Source of the DNA: Fluviibacter phosphoraccumulans_A
GTDB taxonomy: Bacteria > Pseudomonadota > Gammaproteobacteria > Burkholderiales > Rhodocyclaceae
Reading direction: 5' to 3'
Length of the DNA stretch: 64,000 nucleotides
Assembly: GCA_036287865.1 (NCBI GenBank)
Contig: CP126743.1
Span: forward strand, 1,608,252-1,672,251
Below, one piece after another: positions 38,374 through 48,551 of the stretch. The notes beneath the pieces were generated by a model. The model was given only the letters and a program-made list of their open reading frames with translations. It did not search any database and had not been told where the DNA came from. A program made the position numbers and the translations under genes. Each line of letters begins with the position of its first letter. Position 1 is the first letter of the stretch.

Positions 38374-38517
38374 ATGACCGTGACGCTCGCTGCGGCGGGC
38401 ATTCTGATGGTCACCACGGGCACGCGGCAGTCACTGGGTCTCTTTATCTCACCCATCAACTCTGCCAGCGACATCGGCATTGTGGCCATTAGCCTGGCGC
38501 TGGCCATCGGTCAATTT
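38374..38517 (+). pseudogene. N-terminal remnant of second MFS transporter
   Basis: ATG at 38374 gives MTVTLAAAGILMV and GTRQSLGLFISPIN, the first transmembrane segment and loop of an MFS protein, in a different frame from the gene before it. It ends at LALAIGQF and is replaced directly by the GGDEF gene. About 50 residues remain. Confidence 0.6.
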
Positions 38518-39778
38518 AGATCAAAAAATTGCTAGCGACATCCTTTATGATGTTTCTAAGGATTTTATGTTCTACAGAACTTCCAATCTATTCGGTTTGC
38601 TTTTTAGCACAGATGCGGAAGGTGAAATCTATGGGAAGAGCGGCCCTTCAATTAGAGATAGCCTGAATATATCCGACCGCTATTACTTTGAAGCCCTGAG
38701 AAACAATCCTCACCAACAATTCAGCATTGGCAACCTAGTAGAAACTCGAACCACCGGTAAGAATGCATTTCATGTGGCGATCTCTTTGCTCGATAAACAG
38801 GGGCGATTTGCGGGAATTGTTGCCCAGCAGATCCTACTAGAGCAAGATCTTTCGGACGCGCTGGAAGACGTAATGAATCATGGCAAAGCACAAACATACA
38901 CCTATGCAGCAAATAACCAGGTGTCCTTTGTTTACCCATCAGCCGTTCTTAACAACACGAACGTGCTATTCAATCATGAGCTTTTAATCAAAGTAATAGA
39001 TAAAGAAGATAGCACTCGTGGCTCTTTGAAAATTAACGGTGATCAAGTTAGAAGCAATGACAACTTCTATGCAGGATATGCCTGGTCACCACAGCTTCAA
39101 ATTTATACCGTCTCGATCCTGCCAGAATCCACCATATTCTATGATTTCGTGCATAGCAATCTGTGGTCAGCCATCGTCGGCCTATTTTCTTTTCTAATAG
39201 CGACGACCTTGTTTATCGTGCTTTATATCCAATCAAAGCAGATGGATACGTCTCAGTTTGAATCAACACATGACTCATTAACTGGTATCAGCAACCGAAG
39301 ATCGCTGGATGAAGAATTTGAAAAACTCCGTCGTGAATCAATGCGCATGGGACAGCCTATCAGCGTGCTTTTCATGGATATTGATCACTTCAAAGTCGTT
39401 AACGACACCTATGGCCATGAGATGGGCGATCGCGTTTTACGTGCTGTTGCAATGTCGATCAAAGCAACGTTAAAGCGACCCCTTGACATATGTTGCCGGT
39501 GGGGTGGAGAAGAGTTTGTAGCAATTCTCCCCCGCACAGACGAACAAGGTGCACTAAAGATTGCCAACGACATCATGGCGGTAATACGCCGACTAAGGGT
39601 CACTGAGGGTGAAATCACACTTGAACCCATAACCATAAGTATCGGCATTAAAACAGCCACCATCAATGCCGAGAACGTTCATGATGACCTGATCGATATG
39701 GCCGACAAGGCTATGTTCAAAGCCAAACAGGATGGAAGAGACCGTGTCGTTGTCTATCAGCCAAGCTTAAAACACTAG
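38516..39778 (+). pseudogene. GGDEF diguanylate cyclase with cache sensor, N-terminally cut
   Basis: The frame runs from the junction (NLDQKIASDILYDVSKDF) through a dCache-like periplasmic sensor, a membrane helix (LWSAIVGLFSFLIATTLFIVL), and a GGDEF domain. The domain has DSLTGISNRRSL, an RPLD inhibition-site motif five residues before GGEEF, and DMADKAMFKAKQDGR. The active site is complete, so the cyclase could still function if expressed; the N-terminal anchor and start are missing. No start codon is obvious; the frame opens within the preceding MFS fragment. It converges on tadC. Confidence 0.8.
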
Positions 39779-39806
39779 TACACCGAATTTATAGCTACTC
39801 TAGTTA

Positions 39807-40747
39807 TTATTTAGCCCCAACCATCATCCCGACATTACGGATAATCGACAGCACTGCCGGTCCCAACACCACTACAAAAAGTGCCGGCAGTATGCAAAAG
39901 GCCATCGGGATGGTTAATTTCACGGGAATTTTTGCCGCCGCCTCCTGGGCTCTAATCATGCGTTTGTCTCGCAAGGCCTCTGCATGGACATGCAACGAAT
40001 CACTCACACTTGTGCCAAAGCGATTAGATTGAATCAACATAGCGACAAGCGCATGCACATCTTCTATTCCGTCCTGACTGACAAGTTGGTCAATGCCGTA
40101 GCGCGTGATGCTCCAGCCCTAAGCTCCAGGCTGAGTTGTCGAAACTCATCGGCAAGCGCATGACTTGTCGCTGCCAATTCAACCCCTACCCTTGCAATAG
40201 CGGCGTCAAGGCCTAGCCCTGCACTGACACAAACCCGAATGAGATCAAGAGCATCTGGAAAACTTTCAAACAATTCACGTTGTCGCCTACGTATCCTAGC
40301 GTGCAGCAGCACATTAGGCAGGTAGTAACCGAATGCTGCTGCCATCAGTGACTTGAAAGCTTCTGTTGACCACAAAGACGTTGTAGTGGGAATATGAACA
40401 AAAATGTAATACAGCAGCGGAAACAATAGGGCTAATAGCGTTTTGCTGCCAAAGTACAGCAAGATAATTGAGTCACCCCGATAACCGGCATTAAGAAAAC
40501 GGATTCTGGTTGGCGAGTTCTTCAATTGCGCCTCATCCCGGGAAAACCTGCCTAGATACGCTAGAAGCTTACGCGCCCACTCCTCAAAGCGGTTAATTGC
40601 AGGTTAACCATCATTCAAGCTGCCCTCACGGATTTGATCGAGCCGACTGCTTAATCGGGTGTTCAGCAACGTATTGACTAAATAGTAGGTAATTCCTGTA
40701 CCCAAGACAAAAGCGATAATCAGCAGCAACAGGTTACTCAGGTTCAT
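39807..40747 (-). pseudogene. tadC: Tad inner-membrane protein TadC, stop and frameshift
   Basis: TadC is one of two inner-membrane platform proteins of the Tad/Flp pilus. ATG at 40747 begins MNLSNLLLLIIAFVLGT, overlapping the end of tadB by 4 nt. A TAA lies at 40604-40606 after SLNDG; CAA to TAA would fit, since the same frame continues PAINRFEEWARKL. The frame is lost near 40064 after LTNLSVRTE and resumes in another frame as HALVAMLIQSNRFGTSVSD, the family signature, to 39807. The T2SSF-like domain is present in pieces. Confidence 0.82.
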
Positions 40748-41715
40748 ATTTTGACTCTCGCCAATTGAACCATCCAGAGAATGCCAAACCCCATAAACAC
40801 TAATGCATAAAGCACCAAACGCTGGCCGATAGGTTCCTGCCAAAGCGGTGCGATGTATGCTGGATTAAAGATAACGAGAATAGCAGCCAAGACAAAAGGC
40901 AACAGACCAAGAATCCAGGCCGAAATTCGCCATTCGGCTGTAATGGCGCGTATCGAGAGACGCAATTTAAGTTGGGCGCGAATGAGATCAGCCACATTTC
41001 GTAACAAACCAGCCAGATCACCACCTACTTCACGGTTAATCAGTACAGCCACCGAAAAATACCGCATATCGGCACAATCAATTCGTTGCGCGAGCTCCTT
41101 CATTGCTTTCTGTACCGGAACCCCCAGATTCGCTTGGTCAAAAGTTACCTGAAATTCCGACCCAATCGGCTGGGGTGACTCTGAAGCTGCCATCTGTAGT
41201 GCACTGCTGAATGCATGGCCTGCTTGCATGGCGCGAGCGATAAATTCCAACACATCCGGCAACTGGGTCTCAAGTTTTTGCTGACGGCGATGCTCTAGGT
41301 AGGTCAATAGCATATAGGGCAATGCACCTACCGCTAATGCGGCAAGCAAACACATTCCGATATCGGAGCCGACCAATAAAAACAACAAAAGTCCGCTGAT
41401 AGCCATCAGCAGTGTAGCTATTAGAAAATCACCGACTAACCAGGTCAGGCCTGCCCGATAGAGCTTTTGATCAAGCTTCGAAGCTAAAGATAATCGACCT
41501 AACCACTCATTCAAGTATTCGTGACGCGCTAATTGTCGCTCTTGAGTAACAATTTCCTGCCTAGCGGCCGCACTGCTCGATACATCTTTGATACGTCGTT
41601 GGAAACGCTCAGCGTGCTCACTGTATCGTTCCTGCCATATTTGCCACAGCGACCATAGAACACCAACTAGTGACAATAGACCTACGAGTACAAGAATGAT
41701 CCAGACGAAGGTCAT
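40744..41715 (-). CDS. tadB: Tad inner-membrane protein TadB
   Basis: TadB pairs with TadC to form the platform under the TadA ATPase. The 323-residue protein has N-terminal helices, a cytoplasmic T2SSF domain (LPDVLEFIARAMQAGHAFSSALQM, residues about 155-180) and two C-terminal helices. The frame is intact although its partner tadC is broken. It follows tadA by 6 nt. Confidence 0.88.
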   Translation of the reverse strand: MTFVWIILVLVGLLSLVGVLWSLWQIWQERYSEHAERFQRRIKDVSSSAAARQEIVTQERQLARHEYLNEWLGRLSLASKLDQKLYRAGLTWLVGDFLIATLLMAISGLLLFLLVGSDIGMCLLAALAVGALPYMLLTYLEHRRQQKLETQLPDVLEFIARAMQAGHAFSSALQMAASESPQPIGSEFQVTFDQANLGVPVQKAMKELAQRIDCADMRYFSVAVLINREVGGDLAGLLRNVADLIRAQLKLRLSIRAITAEWRISAWILGLLPFVLAAILVIFNPAYIAPLWQEPIGQRLVLYALVFMGFGILWMVQLARVKI

Positions 41716-41721
41716 GTCAAA

Positions 41722-43080
41722 CTATTCCCTGACTCGATCTGGATCAAACAGGTAATCGGCAAGCGGAGCACCCCTTGCTAATAAACGGTCTGCAAAGCGT
41801 GGACGAATTCCGGTTACGCGAAAATGGCCGAGTACTGAGCCATCGGGTGCGACGCCGGTCTGTTCAAAACGAAATATCTCTTGCAAGGTAATCATGTCAC
41901 CTTCCATACCCGCAACTTCCTGAATACTAGTAACTTTGCGACGGCCATCGCTGAGGCGTGCAGATTGAATAATGACTGAAATAGCTGAAACAATTTGTTG
42001 GCGCAAAGCCGTTTGTTCTACAACGAACCCAGACAGGCCGATCATGTTTTCTAGACGAGTCAGTGAATCTCGCGCCGTATTTGCATGAATCGTTGTCAGT
42101 GATCCTTCATGACTCATATTCATGGCCTGAAGCATATCAAGGACTTCTGCGCCGCGAACTTCACCGATCACAATCCGATCTGGTCGCATGCGAAGTGTGT
42201 TTCTTACCAAATCACGCTGATTGATACCGCCCTTTCCTTCCAGGTTGGGTGGGCGGGTTTCCAGTCGGACCACATGTGGTTGCTGCAAACGCAGTTCAGC
42301 AGCATCCTCAATCGTAACAATCCGTTCCGTGTCGGGAATGAATCCAGACATGATATTGAGTAACGTTGTCTTACCGCTACCCGTACCACCCGAAACCAGA
42401 ATATTGGTTTTTCCTTTGACCAAGGCGGCAATAATGAGCGCCATTTCTTCAATCAGGCTGCCGTATCCAATAAGATTGGACATTGTGAGCGGCACTTCAG
42501 AAAATCGTCGGATAGAGAGTGCAGGTCCATCCAGCGCCAAATGCGGAATAATCGCATTAACGCGAGATCCATCAGGCAAGCGAGCATCCACCATGGGGCT
42601 TGACTCATCGATGCGCCGACCTACACGAGATACGATCTTTTCAATGATCTTTAACAAATGCGCATCATCGTCAAAACGCACCTGAACCTTTTCTAATCGG
42701 CCCTTTCGTTCAACGTACACAGTCGCGAAATTATTAACGAGGATGTCGGAGATACTAGGGTCTGCCAGCAACTGCTCAAGCGAACCTAGCTCAACTATTT
42801 CATTCTGTATTTCGCCAACGATACGCACCAAATCGCTGTCGTTAATCAACAGATGGTCTTCTGCAATAATTTGCTCGATACTGGTCTTAAGCCTATTACG
42901 TAGCTCAGAGGATGACATGCCTTCAATCGCTGCAAGATCAAGGTGTTCTAGGAGCCGGGCATGAAGTTGCTGCTTGAACGGATGAGCTACAGACGCATGT
43001 TCCGCAAGCAGCGCTGACGAATTCTCATAATCGACCAGATGGGAGGTTGTTGTTTCCTGGAGGGTGTCACGTAGCGACAT
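41722..43080 (-). CDS. tadA: Tad pilus ATPase TadA/CpaF
   Basis: TadA is the hexameric secretion ATPase that powers pilus assembly and retraction. The 452-residue protein has Walker A SGGTGSGKTTL (about 230), a Walker B region in RPDRIVIGEVRG, and the Asp and His boxes (GEVRGAEVLDMLQAMNMSH). The frame is intact, one of the few whole genes in this locus. It follows tadZ by 14 nt. Confidence 0.92.
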   Translation of the reverse strand: MSLRDTLQETTTSHLVDYENSSALLAEHASVAHPFKQQLHARLLEHLDLAAIEGMSSSELRNRLKTSIEQIIAEDHLLINDSDLVRIVGEIQNEIVELGSLEQLLADPSISDILVNNFATVYVERKGRLEKVQVRFDDDAHLLKIIEKIVSRVGRRIDESSPMVDARLPDGSRVNAIIPHLALDGPALSIRRFSEVPLTMSNLIGYGSLIEEMALIIAALVKGKTNILVSGGTGSGKTTLLNIMSGFIPDTERIVTIEDAAELRLQQPHVVRLETRPPNLEGKGGINQRDLVRNTLRMRPDRIVIGEVRGAEVLDMLQAMNMSHEGSLTTIHANTARDSLTRLENMIGLSGFVVEQTALRQQIVSAISVIIQSARLSDGRRKVTSIQEVAGMEGDMITLQEIFRFEQTGVAPDGSVLGHFRVTGIRPRFADRLLARGAPLADYLFDPDRVRE

Positions 43081-43094
43081 ATCTACCTCACTTC

Positions 43095-44233
43095 TTAACG
43101 GAACAATTTGCTGAACAGATTCTGCTTGTGTGATGGGAGCGCAACACCACTTAGATCCTTGGCCATCTCACGTAGGCTTATCGAAATTGGACTATCGGCA
43201 GAAACCTTGAGAATTGGAAGCCCTATATTAGGAATCAATCGATCAATTTTCTTCTGGATCACATCTTCCATACGACCCATTGATAAAGAAAGTGTCTGAT
43301 CAGTTCTGTTCAGCAGCACACTGACCTTATGGGCATCGTAGCCGAGCATACTAAACAGATGCAGCAAATTGCCCATCACGCGAAGATAAGGGATCATCGG
43401 CTGCATGACTGGAAAAACCCGGTCGGAGCGATTCAAGGCCTTCATCGACAGTGCATCCTGTGTGAGCGGCAAATCAACAATCACAAAGTCGTAGTCTTGA
43501 ATCGCCACAGTCAAAAGATTGTCGATATGCTGCGGCTAAATACCTGCCGCTTTTTCCGGGCTCTCCGGTGCCCGCAACAAAAAATAATTCGGTGTGATCT
43601 GCAAGGATGCTGTTGCAACGACCGTCGAATCAAGACCCGATTGCTTCACGATATCAGCCAACGTGCTATGCAATACGGTGTCGGTTAGGTAGAACGATGC
43701 ATCACCATATTTGCATGTGCAGATCAATCAGCAAGACCTTCTGGTGACACTCTGCAGCCAGCGCATAGCCGAGATTAGCCGCTATAAAGGTCGCGCCTGC
43801 CCCACCCTTGCAGGAAATGAAACTTATAACCTTCCTGCGAGGTCGGTAGGCAGAAGATATGTAATGACGGGCCCGTATTCGCTCTATGGCATCACGTAAT
43901 TCAACCGATACCAGCGGCAAATTGATAACTTCTGTGACGCCCGAACGCATCAACTCGAGCAGTTCTGTTTCGCTGTGAGTCCCACACAGATAAAGAACCG
44001 CAGGATTGACGTGCTCTCTGGTGCAGTTTGAAATAACCCTCAGATCATCGGCTGCGACATTTTCTGAATCCAGAATCAGAATTATTGGTCGAGAAAAGAT
44101 CGACACGATCTAGATGAATCTCTTTGCCATGGCGTTGAAGAAATACGAACTGGTCTTCGCCTGGGGTTCTTTCAAGAATTTCCTGTAGCTCGTGGAGGCG
44201 CTCAGGCGTACTGGCGATAACGGCGATTTTCAC
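43095..44233 (-). pseudogene. tadZ: TadZ/CpaE-type ATPase, stop and frameshifts
   Basis: TadZ is a MinD-like ATPase that places the Tad machine at the pole. The frame starts MKIAVIASTPERLHELQEIL, shifts near 44090 to ILILDSENVAADDLRVIS, and has the deviant Walker A region KGGAGATFIAANLGYALA. It shifts near 43710 (LLIDLHMQ to GDASFYLTDTV) and meets a TAG at 43536-43538 (KAAGI-stop-PQHIDNLL, a CAG to TAG change fits). The end VSVLLNRTDQTLSLS is normal. Three lesions rule out function as read. Confidence 0.8.
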
Positions 44234-44245
44234 GGTAACTTCGGC

Positions 44246-44554
44246 CTAGGGGTTGATACCCGTTGAGGCATTGTTGATATTTACCAAGCTAGGCATACCC
44301 GATGTGGTTGCTTTGTCGTCAAAACTCTTTTGATAGTTATCAACCGATTTCTTAGCGGCAACGCCATCCATACCTTGCTTGGGAGACTGCTTTGTCTGAG
44401 GCGCATTAGGATTTGCAACTTGGGCTCGTATGGCGCTATTCACACTCGACCCTAGACTAGGGTCAGCGTCCCAGTATGACTGGCAGCCAGACAAACTCAA
44501 CACGGCCACCCAGCTCGCTAAAAACAACCACAAGCGTTGATAACAACCCATCAT
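44246..44554 (-). CDS. Tad-locus lipoprotein
   Basis: The 102-residue protein has a lipoprotein signal with lipobox LSGC (SWVAVLSLSGC) and the segments SSVNSAIRAQVANPNAP and GMDGVAAKKSVDNYQKSF. Similar small lipoproteins stand between the secretin and tadZ in betaproteobacterial Tad loci. It overlaps the secretin gene by 4 nt and precedes tadZ by 12 nt. The exact role is unknown; it may be an outer-membrane pilotin. Confidence 0.65.
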   Translation of the reverse strand: MMGCYQRLWLFLASWVAVLSLSGCQSYWDADPSLGSSVNSAIRAQVANPNAPQTKQSPKQGMDGVAAKKSVDNYQKSFDDKATTSGMPSLVNINNASTGINP

Positions 44555-45900
44555 GGGTTCACCCCTTCCTGAGATTGAGTAGGCGTGTTCGCAGTCGCGG
44601 GCTTGGAACCCTCCATTTTCCCCTGCAAAAAGAACTCAGTCTGTGACGGCGGTGCAAATTTATCAGTCGGCAATTGTGGTGGGCTACCCAAAGGTTGAAC
44701 AATACGCGGCGTCACAATAATCAATAGCTCAGTCCTCCCGGCGCTGTAAGAGCTACTTCTGGCTACTTCTGAATAGTGCGCCAATGATGGGGGTGCTGGC
44801 TAAACCGGGGAAGGCACTAATGACTTCTTCCGTTTAACCCCCCGATCGCAAAGCTCTGGCCGTCATAGAGTTGAACCGTCATCGATGCCTGTCGGGTAAT
44901 GATGTTCGGCATCACCACTGTCGTGCCACCCGCCACAACTGGAATACTCTGTTGGCTGACCTCGGACACTTCCGGTTGAATGCGCAGATTAATCCGCCCG
45001 CCATTCAGTACGGTTGGCGTAAACCTGATGCCCACCCCATAGGGTTCTTCTTGTAGTGTGATCACTGAACTGCCGCCGACCGCATTGGATTGCGGCACAG
45101 GCATAAACACCTTACCACCGGCTAGAAAACGGCCTTCCTGGCCGCTAATCGCCATAATGTTAGGTTCCGCCAGAATCGTCATGGCACCCGAGATAATCTA
45201 CGCCTGCAACCAGGCGTTGGTATTTCCGAATTTACCGGCAGCGTTCGCACTTAGGCCAGCCACCGGCGACGTTGCGCCCATAGTTGCGCCACCAATGGCC
45301 GCAAAGGCAAAATCGGTACCGCTCACATTCAAACCGAGCCTGTCCAGAACATCTTTATTAACTTCGGCAATTTTTACTTCAATTAGTACTTGGGGCAAAT
45401 GGTCAGTCGACAGCATATTCATGACCTTTTTACCGCTGTATTCTTCGGCGATCTGTATCGCCTGCTGTACCTTCACCGCATCGCTTACCTGGCCACTCAA
45501 CACAAGCGATTCACCGGCAGTGGTAACACGAAGTTGCTTTTGATCGGGCATCAGCTGTTTAAACAGGGCCTGCACAGCTGCCGTATCAGCTCCCACCATC
45601 ACATCAATAGCCGTTGTTTTGTCGCCATCGTGCCAGACCAGCACGTTCGTTGAACCGGGTTTCTTCCCAAGCAAATAGAGTTCCTGTGGGTTCACCACCA
45701 TCACGTCGGCTACAGTTGGATCACCAATCGAGATTCGTGATACCGGATCTTTAAACTTATGAAGCCTGGATTTCCCGGTAACAAGCGCAATCGACACTGC
45801 ACGCGCACCGGGGATCTGATTAGATGCCGTCGGGTTTACAGAAGCTGGCGATGAGATCGGTGCTGCTGCAATCGGAAATGCCGACATAGATAAAAGCAGG
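44551..45900 (-). pseudogene. rcpA: Tad secretin RcpA/CpaC, truncated start, stop and frameshifts
   Basis: The secretin is the outer-membrane channel of the Tad pilus. The signal peptide is cut; the sequence begins GLLLSMSAFPIAAAPIS, fused to rcpC. The BON-like region and secretin domain are clear: SRISIGDPTVADVMVVNPQEL, LPQVLIEVKIAEVNKDVLDRLG and AEPNIMAISGQEGRFLAGG. A TAG lies at 45198-45200 (WLQA-stop-IISG). Another frameshift near 44815 follows IGGLNG. An exact 10-bp duplication at 44752-44771 shifts the frame again before RTELLIIVTPRIVQPL. No secretin can be made as read. Confidence 0.85.
44752..44771. repeat. Exact 10-bp tandem duplication in rcpA
   Basis: GCTACTTCTG occurs twice head to tail. 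Removing one copy restores the secretin frame from GALFRSS to SYSAGRTEL. A 10-bp duplication is a classic replication slippage product and not a usual sequencing error. Confidence 0.85.
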
Positions 45901-46285
45901 CCACACCAGCTACTTCATTCACCGGAATCGTTACTGCACGCATGCCCGGGGTAATCACCGCAGCCAAACTGCCACCGGCTCCGGCATGCAGCAGCATGCG
46001 CTCCAGAATCAGCTCGTTGGGCTCAATGGTCGTGCGTGTTACCCGGCCTACCAGGTTATCAATCGAATGCTCTGAACCGTGGGGTACGCTAGCTTTAGGC
46101 CAATCGGTAGTGCGCAGATATTCAGCCCGCAAAGACACACCCGCCTCAATCTTCTCCGATGCAACCACAACGGACACCAGCTCAGCCGCGTTGTGGGATC
46201 GAATCCACAAGGCAGAAACCAGCACGACTAAAATTCCAACAAATAGTGATGCCAGCAGAGTGATTATATTTGAAGACAGTCTCAA
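45901..46285 (-). pseudogene. rcpC: RcpC/CpaB, C-terminally truncated
   Basis: RcpC/CpaB is a periplasmic Tad-pilus protein with an SAF domain. The likely start is TTG at 46285, overlapping the flp stop (TTGA), giving MRLSSNIITLLASLFVGIL. The SAF-type segment reads ELVSVVVASEKIEAGVSLRA and DWPKASVP. It ends at TIPVNEVAGVA, where the family continues for another 100 or more residues, and is fused to rcpA at about 45900. A deletion removed the C-terminal half and the start of rcpA. Confidence 0.75.
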
Positions 46286-46446
46286 GAAAGCTCGCCGACG
46301 ATCGATGTAATAACCGCTTGGATTGCAGTCTTTAAGCTTGTCCAATCAAGCGCAGCATATACAGCCACGGCAACCAAAGCTATGTGTAATGCATATTCGA
46401 TCATCGCAATGCTGTGTTCATTATTTCGTATGGATTTACTGTTCAC
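46282..46446 (-). CDS. flp: Flp-type pilin
   Basis: This 54-residue ORF starts at GTG 46446 (GGGAG upstream) and reads VNSKSIRNNEHSIAMIEYAL then HIALVAVAVYAALDW. The M-I-E-Y-A-L segment matches the Flp pilin cleavage/hydrophobic region (AIEYGLIAALI-type). Flp pilins are normally cleaved by a TadV/CpaA prepilin peptidase, and none is seen between flp and rcpC. The sequence is a divergent but plausible full pilin. It overlaps the rcpC start. Confidence 0.7.
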   Translation of the reverse strand: MNSKSIRNNEHSIAMIEYALHIALVAVAVYAALDWTSLKTAIQAVITSIVGELS

Positions 46447-46482
46447 TTTTCGCTCCCAAAGTTTAATAAATTTGAGTATAGT

Positions 46483-46899
46483 CTAACGCAATATCACCAT
46501 GGTAGAATTACTACTTAAGCTAAAATTTAGCCGCCCCAACGCAAATGGCACATAAGAGCCAGGGCGATTATCAGGCGTCCAAATAATTTCTACATCGCTT
46601 GTTGATAGTTGTAATCCAACTGCAGAATTCACGACTTTTTGCTTTATTAACGGATCAACCTCTGCGGTCGATCTTGGCTCCGGCGGTGTCCCACTGGTCA
46701 AACCATTGACTGATCCAAAACGAGCACCCTCACTAACAGCTTGGTAGAGGGTGTGGTAATTCATTACTGCCCGCCCTGCTTCCATAATACTGAACAAGAT
46801 CGTTAATAGCAGCAGCAACACCATGGAGAATTCGATCATCGTGATACCCGATGAATGCCTTTTTGAATGCCACACTGTCCAAATAGCCTTATTGTGCAC
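46483..46899 (-). CDS. tadE: TadE-type pseudopilin
   Basis: The 138-residue protein has the TadE-like hydrophobic N-terminus GITMIEFSMVLLLLLTILFSI, in which the Glu after I is the pseudopilin cleavage mark. The rest is a small periplasmic domain ending SSNSTMVILR. It is downstream of the TadF-like gene with an 11-nt overlap. The frame is intact. Confidence 0.78.
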   Translation of the reverse strand: MHNKAIWTVWHSKRHSSGITMIEFSMVLLLLLTILFSIMEAGRAVMNYHTLYQAVSEGARFGSVNGLTSGTPPEPRSTAEVDPLIKQKVVNSAVGLQLSTSDVEIIWTPDNRPGSYVPFALGRLNFSLSSNSTMVILR

Positions 46900-47335
46900 G
46901 CATCACCGACTTGGCTTTAAGAGGAACAGTTGTAGGCAATCCCAGAAAATCAGTGATGGAAGCAAATTCATAGTCTGCCTGCACTGTTAAAAAAATCTTC
47001 GGTGTTGGATCACTGCCCCCGCAATTGCTATCACACGCTACAGGTGAACCATCTGCACACGTACATACCTTCGCTGGAATGGTAATAGATACGCCAGACA
47101 AACCACCATCATCCGCACTGGCTGCGGCCAAAATGCCGGCGTCGTTCAAATAAGCACCACCAACCCGTGTGCCAAACGTAGCACCACTCCGCGCGGCATT
47201 CTCGAGCGCTATTTGCGCATAAAAGATTCGGCCAAAATCCCCAGCGACTAATAGCATCAGAATCAATAAGCACAGAATCACGGCAAACTTGATCACCGCG
47301 ATACCTTGGCATTTCAAATTAAATTGCCGTTTCAC
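46889..47335 (-). CDS. tadF: TadE/TadF-type pseudopilin
   Basis: This 148-residue protein has one N-terminal hydrophobic segment (FAVILCLLILMLLVAGDFGRIF) followed by the ALENAARSGATFG stretch typical of TadE/F proteins. A Cys-rich patch (CTCADGSPVACDSNCGG) may hold disulfides. It overlaps tadG by 4 nt. The frame is intact. Confidence 0.7.
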   Translation of the reverse strand: MKRQFNLKCQGIAVIKFAVILCLLILMLLVAGDFGRIFYAQIALENAARSGATFGTRVGGAYLNDAGILAAASADDGGLSGVSITIPAKVCTCADGSPVACDSNCGGSDPTPKIFLTVQADYEFASITDFLGLPTTVPLKAKSVMRAQ

Positions 47336-48462
47336 TGGACCAACCTCACCAGACCGGAAACTGGCGCCCAGCTAGCGCCGGCCTGATAGTTCAATCGGCT
47401 AAGCCCATTGAAAAGTACATTTTTGGCAATAATATTGGTGCATGTTCCTGCGAGCAATGTGCTCTGCCCCTGATAGATCACGTTGGTCGTAGGAAAATAC
47501 AGCGTTCCTGTTAGCCGTAGCGGTTGATTAGCCCCGCCACCAAAAATGCTGGTTGCACCGCTGGCTATCTTCCGATCCTGATAAAACAGCATACCTTTAT
47601 AAGCACCCGTTATAGGCGCACTCAGTTGAAAACTGTTGCCATTAGCCACGCCAATGAGAATCGGCCCATACGGATAAGTCGGCAGCGATTGTGTATTGAA
47701 AAAAGTCACCCCGGTTCCGGCAATCGACGAATATCCAGCACCCGTATTTAACCCACTCCCAACCAGATAATAGATTCCGGGGCTAAAGGTAACGGTTGGC
47801 TTTAGTCGAAGCGTGATACCGCCACAGTAAACGCCAGGGTATAAGGTGGTCGTGCTCTTCACTTCCAGATTGATGTGATCACAAGCGCCTGGAACCATGT
47901 CGGGCAATGCCGCGAGCGGATCGCCGACACCCGTAACCCCAACCATAGGTGTTGGGGTTACTGACCCAGTCGCAGTTTTATTACCGACAATATCAACAGT
48001 AAGCGCATTAATAGTTAAGCCAGCGACTGCATTTAAGGCGGAGGCATGATTTGAGTGCACAAATATGCCGCAGTCTGGCATTTGCAGATTGGCGCCCGTG
48101 GATATTTGAAGGCTGCCGGTAGCGGCAGGATCTAAAGTCGTTACACAATTAGGACGCATCTCCGCGCGTGCTATTGCACTAATATCTACCGTGTTTATCG
48201 AAATGATTTTCAAGAAGAATGTCGGTGTACTTTGAGACACCTGCACCTGCACTTGATTGGCTACTGGTTGAGAGGTATTCACACCTGATCAGGGAATTCC
48301 ATATAAACCCGGCAAATCTATTGCGAAATCATTGTTAGCCGCATTTTGGTACGTACAGGGCTGAGCCCGTTGCATTTGATACGCACAAGTAAGCGCTGCA
48401 GCATCCGCTGCGGTCTGGATCTTTCGCTTAACGCTGTATAAATACCCCACATAGCAGGGTGG
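47332..48462 (-). pseudogene. tadG: TadG-like protein, N-terminally cut, in-frame TGA
   Basis: The open frame begins at about 48462 and reads YVGYLYSVKRKIQTAADAAAL, the usual TadG segment after its first helix; that helix and start are missing. A TGA at 48289-48291 (GLYGIP-stop-SGVNTSQPVA) interrupts it; CGA to TGA fits. The frame then continues 316 codons from MNTSQPVANQVQ to 47332 with repeats of the LYPGVYCGGITLR and FSPGIYYLVG type. The N-terminal part is fused to a non-coding sequence next to tRNA-Val. Confidence 0.75.
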
Positions 48463-48508
48463 CTACAAATTTCCTTGATTCCAGAAGTAAATGAAGCACC
48501 GAATAAAA

Positions 48509-48536
48509 AACCCGCCGTCGTTGCCGAGAGCGGGTT
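48509..48536 (-). terminator. Terminator after tRNA-Val
   Basis: AACCCGC / GCGGGTT stem with T6 on the minus strand, 16 nt downstream of the tRNA 3' end. Confidence 0.75.
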
Positions 48537-48551
48537 TGATCAGGCTTAAGG

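Noticed and set aside
38480..38515. ATG at 38480 as the start of the GGDEF gene
   Set aside because: The first dozen codons lie in the MFS remnant read in another frame and do not resemble a sensor N-terminus.
39807..48462. Type II secretion or type IVa pilus locus
   Set aside because: The flp, rcp and tad order, TadA sequence and pseudopilins identify a Tad/Flp system.
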